Source: Alisma plantago-aquatica
Lineage: Eukaryota > Streptophyta > Magnoliopsida > Alismatales > Alismataceae
Length of the DNA stretch: 64,000 nt
Assembly (NCBI GenBank): GCA_963693085.1
Contig: OY856412.1
Span: 1,410,824,194 to 1,410,888,193 of the forward strand
Direction of reading: 5' to 3'
The position numbers and the translations under genes are program-made. This document shows positions 35,701-45,400 of the stretch, piece after piece (positions within the stretch are counted from its first letter, which is position 1; each line of letters begins with the position of its first letter). The notes below the pieces were generated by a model. That model saw only the letters and a program-made list of their open reading frames with translations. It searched no databases and was not told where the DNA came from.

Positions 35701-38700
35701 GTGGTGGAATCTTAAAGGAGAAAAGAAATTGACTTTTCATGATAAACTCCTCAAGGAGGGAAATTGAAACCTGGAGTTTGATGTTAACACTATGTGGTAT
35801 AACATGAGCTCCTGCATAACAAAAATTTTCAAAGAGGTTTTGGGGGAGTCCAAAGGTTGTTGGCCTCCACAGAAAGAGACTTGGCGGGGGAATGATGAAG
35901 TACAGAAGGCTATTAAACTGAAAAGGGAGATCTATAGGAGCTTGCCCAAATCTCAAGATGATGCAACGTTCCAAAGATACAAGCAAGCAAAGATTGAAGC
36001 GAAAAAGATTGTTCGGGAGGCAAGGTCTAGACATAGTTTTAAAAAGTTGTATGTGTTATGCGTGCGGAGAGGTCTCCTTATAGAGTATATGCGGTATGCG
36101 GAAGTATATGCAGAAGTATATGCGGTTTTGAATTTTTTTTTTAATAATTAATTAGTATATATAAAGTAATCGCACAGTTGCATATTTTATTAGTCCATTG
36201 CATATTTAGACCCTGAAATTTGAGATAGATTCAAATATAAAGTTTCAATAAAAAGTAAAGCACCATTTTAAATGCATTCTAGAATCATTTAAACATAAAC
36301 TTCAATGAAGCATGCACAAAATGGTTTAACACAAGCATAGTCACAAATTCGGTATTCGGGATACGTACGGTCGAACGGGAATTATGCGGAAAAATCGGAT
36401 AAAAAACGGTCAAGGTACGGTAAAAGTACGGTCAACTATTCGGAAAAAAGTCGGGAAAAAAACGGGTAATACACACACACACACACTTATATACACATGC
36501 ACACACATAATTTAGGAAACATAATTCAGTGATGGAGAGTAAGTCAAGTTGCTACAAGTGAAAATCAAAGTTGAAGATCAAATCGATGACCCCTAATATT
36601 TGCAATGTGCAAGTCAAACATAACAAATAAATATTTATTGAAAATCTAAAACAGGTGAAAAATCCATAGGTAATGGATTAATTGCAGATTTCAATTGCAA
36701 ATAAGAACAAAAAAGAAATATCGGAAGAAGGGTACAGACTTACAGTGGTCACAATGCGTGATTTCAAAGGAGGGAAATTAAAATAACTGAATAAGGATGA
36801 TGGAGAGAGGATAAGAGGATACAGATTAAATGGGAAGTTGGAAAATTTGGAGAAGGGTCTAAAAGGATGTAACTAGCAAGGGGAAATAGTGGTAGGGGGA
36901 GAAATGAAAGCAAAGCAATTAAAAGAAGGAAAAAGGTGGAGCTAGGAGGATGAAGTGGGTAACACAGAAGTAGAGGGGGAGGAAGAAAAGTAAGCAGAAA
37001 GAAGATGACGAAGAAATGATAATGGAGGAAGAGGAAGGGGAAGCAAATATAAGAGAAGATGGAGGCAGATGGGCAGAATATAACAGCAAGCATAAATAGG
37101 GAGGAGGGGAAACAAGGAACCAGAGAGGAAGAAATGTGGCAGCAAGAAGAACAGGTAGATGAGGGAACGATGGAGGAGCAAAGGGAAGAAGGGGCAGCAC
37201 AATAGGAGGACCATAGATGTTTTGTCCTTTGAGGGATTGAGGGTTGCACAGAAAAAAAATCCTATGAAAAAGGGGAAGCACGCAAACAGAACCCCTACAG
37301 ACAGACGTACAAAAATGGGAAAAATGGGAAAAAAACGTATAAAACGTGTTTAAAATGGTATACGGGTATAAAACACGAATAAAACGTATTAAACGGTTTG
37401 GAGTTTTAAACGGGCGTCACATACGGCAGGGGGAAAAAACGCGTTTTAAACACGTTTTTTTCAATAAAACGGCGAATATTGTGACTATGAACACAAGGAG
37501 ATAACAATCAATACTAACCAAATCATACAAAAAATGCATGCATGTTCAAGAGGTCCAAAATAACAAAATTTAAATAAGGATGTGTTTCGTGTACACAACA
37601 TACAACGAAATAGTACATCAAGAGAATGTTATCAATAAAAATATAATCTAGTTTGGGCCGAGATAACACGTCTATCTAAAAATCGCTGACTAATCGGCCT
37701 TATAAGCGAGCCGCTTACGCGGTCCGTGCGCCCTTTTTTTTTAACACTGGGTCTAGATGCTTTGATGATATTTATAAGAAGTTGGACACAAGAGAGGGGG
37801 AAAAAGATATATATAAAATGGCTCGTATAAGAGAAAGGAAAGGAAGAGACTTGAGTCAAATGAAATGCATTAAGAATGAAGACGGTAGAGTGTTGGTGAA
37901 GGACGATGATATCAAGAACCAGTGGAGAAATTACTTCCATAAGCTTTTCAATGGAGATACTGCATATAATGCTAGAGACTCGTGTAACATGAATACAAGA
38001 GATATCATTTACACATGACGAGTGTTTCACCATTTGAGATCAAGAATGTTTTGACAAAGATGAAAAAGAGAAAGGTAACAAAGTTCTTTAACAAGATCAT
38101 GAAGACCAAGAAGATGTTGGATGAGTGGAGAAATAGTACTATAGTCCCCATCTACAAGAACAAAGGTGATGTTTAGAGCTGCACAAACTACAGAGGTATC
38201 AAGTTGATGAGTCACACAATGAAGCTTTAGGAGAGGATTATTGAGCAGAGGCTCAGATCTATAACGCAGATATCAAACAACCAATTTGGTTTCATGCCTG
38301 GAAGATCAACAACAAATGCTATTTTTCTGATTAGGAGGCTTATGGAGAAGTATAGAGAAAGCAAAAGAGATCTTCATATGGTGTTTATTGATTTGTAAAA
38401 GGCTTATGATCGAGTACCTAGAGAAGTGTTGTGGATGGTTTCGAAGAAAAACGGTGTGCAAATCCAATACATTGACTTGATCAAAGACGTGTATGATAGC
38501 TCTACTGCTAGTGTGAAGACTCTTGGAGGAGAAACATCAACTTTTCCTATCACAGTTGGGGTACAACAAGGATCCACACTTAGCCCATATCTGTTCATTC
38601 TTGTTATGGATGAGTTGACAAAGAATGTTCAGGATGATATTCCTTGGTGTATGTTATTTGTTGATGATATTGTTTTGATTGACAAAACTAAAGATGGATT

Positions 38701-39443
38701 GAATGATAAAGTTGAACGTTGGAGAAATGCATTGGAATCAAATGGATTGATGATTAGCAGGAGCAAAACTGAGTATATGCATTGCAATTTCAGCCAATCT
38801 CGCAGTGTGAATGATGGAGCCAAGTTGGATGGAGTAGATATACCAAAATGTGATAAATTTTGTTACTTGGGTTCTATTATTCAAAAAGATGGGAATGTTC
38901 AAAATGGTGTTTGTCACAGGATCACTACAGGATGGTTGAAATGGAGGAGTGCAATTGGAGTTTTATGTGATCGGAAGATCCCTCTCAGGTTAAAAAGTAA
39001 GTTTTATAGAACAGCTATACAGCCAGCCATGCTCTACGGGAGTGAATGTTGGGCGGTGAAGAAACAAGGTCTCAACAAGATGAACATGGCTAAAATGTGT
39101 ATGTTGAGATGGATGCATGGAAAGACAAGAAAAGATCACCTGAGAAATTACTATATGAGAAATAAGGTGGGGTGACGAAGCATTGAGGACAAGTTGCGCG
39201 AGGGCCGACTTAGATGGTACGGACATGTACAATGCAGACCGACTAATGTGCCTATACGAAACAATGTTATTGAGTCAAGCATAATAAATAGAATAAGAGG
39301 AAGGCCTAAATTAACATGGGATGAGCTTATAAAGAGAGATTTTGAATCTCTACATCTTAACCAGAATATGGCCCATGATAGAGCTGAATGGAAATGAAGG
39401 ATCCATGTAGCCGACCCCAACATAGTTGGGACTGAGGCTTAGA

Positions 39444-39474
<31 letters not shown>

Positions 39475-39939
39475 CGTGGGCCCACCGGAGTATGTGATAG
39501 ATAAAGTTGTGTGCGAAGCTCTGTTCTGCTTTGCATGCAGAGGGTCGGTGGGATACGCCAGAAAAAGGCAATTCACATCCCTTTCTTGATGTCTCCCCTC
39601 GTACACCCTGAACTGGTTACTTCCCCTGCCCCCACTCACCTTTCCATCGTCTTGAGTATGTCTGAACCATCACCTCGCGCATTGAGGACAAGTTGCGCGA
39701 GGGCCGAATCAGATGGTACGGACATGTGCAATGCAGACCGACTAATGTGCCTATACAAAACAATGTTATTGAGTCAAGCACAATAAATAGAAGAGGAAGG
39801 CCTAAATTAACATGGGATGAGCTTATAAAGAGAGATTTTGAATCTCTACATCTTAACCAGAATATGGCCCATGATAGAGCTGAATGGAAATGAAGGATCC
39901 ATGTAGCCGACCCCAACATAGTTGGGACTGAGGCTTAGA

Positions 39940-39987
<48 letters not shown>

Positions 39988-42425
39988 ATATATATAATTA
40001 TATTTATATATATATACACATATCAGCAGGTGGATCCATAGAAATAGCAATATATAGTGATCTGAAGATCCATAAAGATAGCAACAAACATAAAATCTTC
40101 CTCTCTTCATTCATCTTTTCCCCTACTCATCTTCTTCTATTCTCCCCTTCACGCCAACTACGAAAAGAATCAAGAGAGTGGTTCGGTGGAGAGTCATAAA
40201 CAATGGTAGACATAATAGAAGTTGGGTACAATGTGTTTGCATAGCAACTTCGAAGAGTATTAGGCTAGGGTAATAATATTTAGGATGGAGTTTCTGGAGA
40301 GGTGTAGAAGAACGGTAGAAAACATAGGAAGGCAGGGAGTAGTTTGGAGATCAAGGCAGCAGTTGGCTTGAAGAAGACGGTGGTTGGTTGGCAAAGGCAG
40401 GGAGTAGTTTGGAGAGTAGTTGTTTGGAGAAGGTGGGTGGATGGCTCGGAAAGGAAGACATTGGCTAGCTTGGAGAGGAAGACAGGTGGATGGCCTCGAG
40501 AGGAAGGCGAGCAACTTGCATGGAGAGGAGCGCGAGGGATTGGCTTCCACGGGAAGACGATGGATGGCTTGGAGAGGAAAATGACGGATGGCTTGGAGAG
40601 GAAGGTGGGTGGCTGGCTTAGAGAGGATGTTGGTGGTAGGTGGTGGCAATAGATTGGAGAGGGGCAAGAAGAGGGGTGGTGGATGGCTTAGAGAGGAAGG
40701 CAGGGTATTATGGCATAGAGAGGTAGGTATAGGTTGGTGGAGATGGCGAGATGACTCCTTGCAGCAACCAATAGAGGTAGGGGGCAAGCCGACGATAGCC
40801 ATAGGAAATCCTTATAGGCATCCAAGCACTACCAAGGGCGGTGGCCACCCGGAAGGGGGTGTTCCTCCTTTTTTCCCTCTCACACAGGACGGCGCAGGAC
40901 AGGATGCTTTGATACCATGTCAAGAAACAATATAATGGGAAAAATCCCCTGGGTTTCTTATTGATAGAAGAGTAGAATCTCTCTTGTAAATAGGAGATAC
41001 CGGGAAGTGGACGTAACCTAATCAGCCAAGAAACAATTGGACCATATTACAAATATAGTCGATACTTATACTCTCTAACACCAACTAAATGAGAAACTTT
41101 TGTGACTAAACGGGGTATTTTTGCGACTAAACGAGAGATATGCAAATGAGGACATGCAAAAAAATGTTTTGACGATGAAGCAAGTGTTTTGATGATAAAA
41201 TTAAGTTGTTTTTGCTTATGCAATGGACATATTTAATGTTATGTGTGGCCAAAAAATGAGGCGTCATTGAAGCAAAATAAGGCCTGGAAATGAGGAAATT
41301 ATGCGCAGTCAATCAGTGATGAGGCCTGGCACATCAAAAAAAAGCAAGTGGAGGTCAGGAAACAATCATGCATATCCCCTCAGGAGCATAGTCACAAAAT
41401 TTTCCAAATATTTGAATTATTCGCATATAAGTCATGACTTTTTCATGTGACTAGTACTACGTCTAAATTTCTTAATAAGTCCATATTATTCACGAATTTC
41501 ACAAATTAATAACGAGTTTTATGAATTATGCCCAAATTTCATGAAATGTTAATTTTCCAAACTGTGCAGTTACAGAACTAAGAACTTATTATATGATTTG
41601 GCATGTGGGAATAGAGAATCAATAAGCCAATCATGTATGTGCATATAAAAGCATATCTCAATGTGCTTATCATGTGTATATATGTATATATATAATGTAT
41701 ATATAAATATATATATGTAATATTGTATGTATATCTTAGCTATCAAGGCGCCCACCTAGGAGCGCCCTAGGCTCTAGGCAAGGCGCCTCAAACTGAGCGC
41801 ATAGCCTCTAAGGTGACGTAAGTGACCGCCTAAGGCCTCTAGGCCCAAATAAAGCCACTTAAAGGCTAATTTAGCATAGTTAGATCTAGATTTAGTCAAA
41901 TCGAGTCATTTATGATTGAAATGGGCTTCATTTGGGTCAAATTTGGAGGTAAATTGGTCAAATTTGGGGGTAATAGGTCTGTTAGGCCATATTAGGTCTC
42001 ATTTAGACCAACATAGGGCAAATTAGGGGTAGTTGGGTTTGATTAGATTATGTTATGCAAAACTGGGTTTGATTTAGGCCAAATCCTGTCAAATTTGGGG
42101 GAACAAGTCTGATATGGAGGAAATATATCTGATTTGCGTATATTAGGTCTGATTTGCCTAACTTGGGGAGATCGGGTCTGATTTGGCCTAATTCTGTCTG
42201 ATTTAGGTCAATACATAGAAAATTTAGGAAAGTTAGGTTTGATTAGGTCATGTTATACAAAATTAGGTTTGACCATATTAGTGCATACTAGGTTAAACTA
42301 TATCAAATGTGTATCAAGTTAGTTCAAATTTGGGCCAATCAAGTCTAGTTTAGGCTATGTTAGGTGTGATTTAGCCTAAATACCATGTACAATGTCATTA
42401 TTAAATATTTACATAATAATTATGA

Positions 42426-42478
<53 letters not shown>

Positions 42479-45400
42479 TATCTGTAATCTTTTATAAAGA
42501 CGTAAAGTGCCTAGAAACACATGGTCATCCGCCTAGGCTCCCCAAGAAACACCTAGCATCTAGCAGCCTTTAACAACTATATTGTATATATACACACTAA
42601 TTGTACAGTCCAGATTTTATCCATTTTTCCCAAATAATTGATGAAATTTTTTACTAATCTTTGTCAAATAAAATCCAAGTTTTCTAGTTCTCAAATGCCA
42701 GAATTTGCCAACCTCATCAAATGATACTCGAATCCCGAATTTGTGATTATGCTCGGGAGCATAAGAGCAGAAGAGGACATAGTGGAGCAGAATGGGACTA
42801 GGAGTAGAAGAGGATAGAAGATTAAAAGGTTTGGCAATTGGACTGACATGCAGGTCATGTCAGGTGCAAAAACAGAGCAGAGGGGAGTAGGTTGATGGGC
42901 GGTTGAGACACGCATGAAACACGCGTACCCCACCATATGCATGCTAAAAATTAAATCCATTAAGATGTACTCAATACATTTGAATGATAATCTTTCAAAT
43001 TCATAGTTGTAGAGAACTTTCTTGTGCAAAAGATTCTTATGATGAGGGATTTACATAAGTTTGGTCTAAATTGTTCGTCAAAGATAAAGTAATCTACTAG
43101 TATGCATCTTATTCAGTAAGTTGGATTAGAATAAATATTTTGTAATTGTGCAAAAGAAAATTAGGTAACAAAATTCATGCAAGTCTTGTAAAGTTAAAGA
43201 CATAAATAAAACATAATTTGAAATTTCATCAAAATCTCAACTTTCTCAATTTACAATTTCAAAGCTATGTGACACAAAAAGGGTGTTTTATTGGTTTGTC
43301 ATGAGATCAAGATTTTGAGAAAAAATTACTTTATTTTTAGTGCATGCCGGTAATTTTGACAAATTTAGCATACAATGCACCACTTTTGGACCAGAAGGAA
43401 TTTCCAATGGCAAAGCACTGAAGGGTAGATAGAGTTGTCTAAGTAACCTAGTGATGTAGGACGATCACAAATTCTCCATTACCTAGGCATGGAGATAGAT
43501 AGTGTGCAAAATCCACTCTTTTTTATTTTAAGCTATAAATTATTCGATTCAAGCTCCCCAACTCACCTTAAGCAAATATAAGATCAAAACAAGGCAAATG
43601 TAGATCAAGGTGAAATCAACATGAAGCTTGATGGTTTCACTAAGATAAAAATTGCTTTGGTGGCTTTTGGAGAAAGCAAGCATGTTTACACTTAGACTTG
43701 GTAAATGCAATGCTGCATAAGATCTATGACTAACAAGCTCATTTCTGAAGATAACAGATTGCTCCCCCACTTTCTAAGTTTTCAGTTTCCAGTTTTCAAT
43801 TATTTATGAAAAAAATAATAAAAATAGAAAACCAACCATGTTCTAGGCATAGTAACACCTACCGGCATATACCAAGATCTATAGTTAGGAACTTTATTCA
43901 TAGCCAAAACATATCTGGCCTCCAGTGGAACCATTTTATTCAATTGTCATATGTATCATTCAAAAAGTGTTGACAGTAATTCAAAGCCAACTATGTCTGA
44001 TATAAGATAACATATGAATCTGCTTAGATCTACCTAGATTATACATTTTCTTTGAAGGGCCTAGATTTATACCTATCTAGCTCATTTAAGAACAAGATAG
44101 ATTTCCCCTTGTTATTTGTCAAGTTTCAATAAATTAGATATCATAAATAATCATATTAACAATAGTTTATGTCGTTGTCAATAGCCACTACCTATAGGCT
44201 ACATGGTGCAACTTATTGATTGTTTCACGCTTCAAGTAACAACTTAGATTGTTAACAACATTGTTTTATGTGGTTGTCTCAAGAGAATTTTCAATGCAAA
44301 TGTGTGTTTAGTGTAACTGTTGTGAGAATAGTGGCACAAGACTGAGTTGTGTGGTCCCTTCATTCATTGCCAATTAGTTTTGAGTAATACCCACACTTCA
44401 CATATTGTATTAGAGGGGATCCCACAAAACAAGTGTGAGGAAATCCACATCCTACCAAATAAAAACATGCACAAGCACGCGAGTCGTTGCGCGTGAGGGG
44501 GGGTGTAACAATAGTCACACGCGACTGAGTTTGAGGGTGATCATTGGGTTTAGAAGATGTGTGATCCCTTCATCCAAATTGGTTTTAAGTAATACCTACA
44601 TTTCAGACAACAACAATATCCTAAAATTTATAGTCAAATTTCCATTTCTTTATTTTCACAATTTCCATGGTTTGTCGGTAATTTCAATCGGCAATGATTG
44701 ATATACAATGTGGTCTAGCGGTGATTATACCACAATGCTATATTTTTGCTAGGATCAACTATTATCACATTTTGTTATTCTTGTAGCACCGCCACTGCAC
44801 TGCACCAGCCTCCATTTTACTATCTCCTCATAAAGCCTCCCTGCCTACCTACTTACCTTAGAGCACAAGTATCAGCTACTAGACTTGCTACTGGACTACT
44901 TCCAATTGAGGCCATGCTAATGATTATCTTTCCACAGATTCATCAAGAGTCCGTGTGTGGCTGTTATGATCTAGGAATCGCATTAAGATAAACTTGACAG
45001 TAAATGTAAAAGCTATTTGTGCTAGGAATCATAGCCCACCTTCATGGTCGCTTGTAGTGCGGCTTTTATAGCCTCTCTTTCAGCTTGTCTCACTATCACA
45101 GATGTCCTTGTAGATTTTCTAACAGATCTTTCGCCCTCATAATCTTCAGGAGCGTCCTGCTGTCCTTCTTTCTTCAATTTCTTTGCCTCTGGGGACTCCT
45201 CATCCTTTGCTTGGCTATCAGTTATTGCAAGGTCTGGCTTTTTACTTTTCTTCTTCTTTGTGGTCTTCCCTGGAAATATTAGTTTCTTCTTTGGTTTAAC
45301 CCTGCAGAGATTAAAAAATTTGCATAAGGCCCTTAGTTTGAAGTAGGAGAAAACAGGTTAAATGCAAACAGTGACAGATTCGCACCTTTCTTCTACTTCT

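Larger units (their letters stand above)
34702..36031 (+). pseudogene. LINE endonuclease domain, decayed
   Basis: Reads GSWKIGSLTEKSLEIVDTI...INIACLQETKW (34710-34815), then after the MITE KDAKKDFWDDMDELMQG, SDLNGHVGGSNDGYEGVHGG and MSGHNYSQIDYLLTRRVDR with DCKVIPGEELGTQHR (35265-35640). ETKW, the DLNGH and the QIDY/QHR motifs are the catalytic and metal-binding landmarks of LINE endonucleases. A stop occurs after ETKW (about 34831) and another after 35765. Confidence 0.88.
36032..37749. mobile_element. Non-autonomous hAT element, TTTTAAAAAG family, copy 3, with a second hAT inside
   Basis: Left end CATAGTTTTAAAAAG, right end ...TTTTTTTTTTAACACTG; flanked by perfect GGTCTAGA. GC-rich subterminal part (gagccgcttacgcggtccgtgcgccc) as in copies at 18735 and 31305. 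Interior is non-coding; 36336-37489 is an inserted CATAGTCAC-family hAT. Sits in a LINE. Confidence 0.92.
34570..39455 (+). mobile_element. RTE-clade LINE, interrupted by a MITE and a hAT
   Basis: Plus strand, antisense to SWC2. One ORF type: apurinic endonuclease then reverse transcriptase, ending in a short 3' tail (cataattgg-type 'catagttgggactgaggctt') and a (GAT/TA) tail at 39443. Two insertions (35037-35252; 36032-37749) with 8-bp duplications interrupt it. Without them it is about 2.9 kb, near RTE length. In-frame stops (near 34831, 38228, 38397) and shifts show it is dead. Confidence 0.9.
41387..42751. mobile_element. Non-autonomous hAT element, CATAGTCAC family, copy 4
   Basis: Termini CATAGTCACAA and TTGTGATTATG (one change). 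Flanks CTCAGGAG (41379-41386) and CTCGGGAG (42752-42759) match at seven of eight. Contains TA arrays (41680-41740, 42426-42476) and a foreign GACCTAA-type repeat (41741-42584). It is more diverged than the other copies, so probably older. Confidence 0.82.
24167..45039 (-). other. SWC2: SWC2 intron 5, about 20.9 kb, filled with transposons
   Basis: Bounded by donor GTGGG (exon 5) and acceptor TTAG (exon 6). All other introns of the gene seen complete are 82-197 bp. The added DNA is copia, a non-coding LTR element, SINE, RTE LINE and at least five hAT-type insertions. These are listed separately. Both orientations of element occur. Confidence 0.9.

Noticed and set aside
35183..35767. 194-codon frame as an intact gene
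   Set aside because: It begins inside a MITE and continues into LINE endonuclease, so the start is chance; the true LINE ORF is broken upstream.
36764..37281. Minus-strand hydrophobic frames of 90-161 codons
   Set aside because: Phe/Leu/Pro/Ser low-complexity from an A/G-rich tract inside a hAT element; no homology recognised.
40260..40802. 180-codon Pro/Leu-rich frame
   Set aside because: Product of the degenerate ggatggcttggagaggaag repeats; not conserved in any recognisable way.
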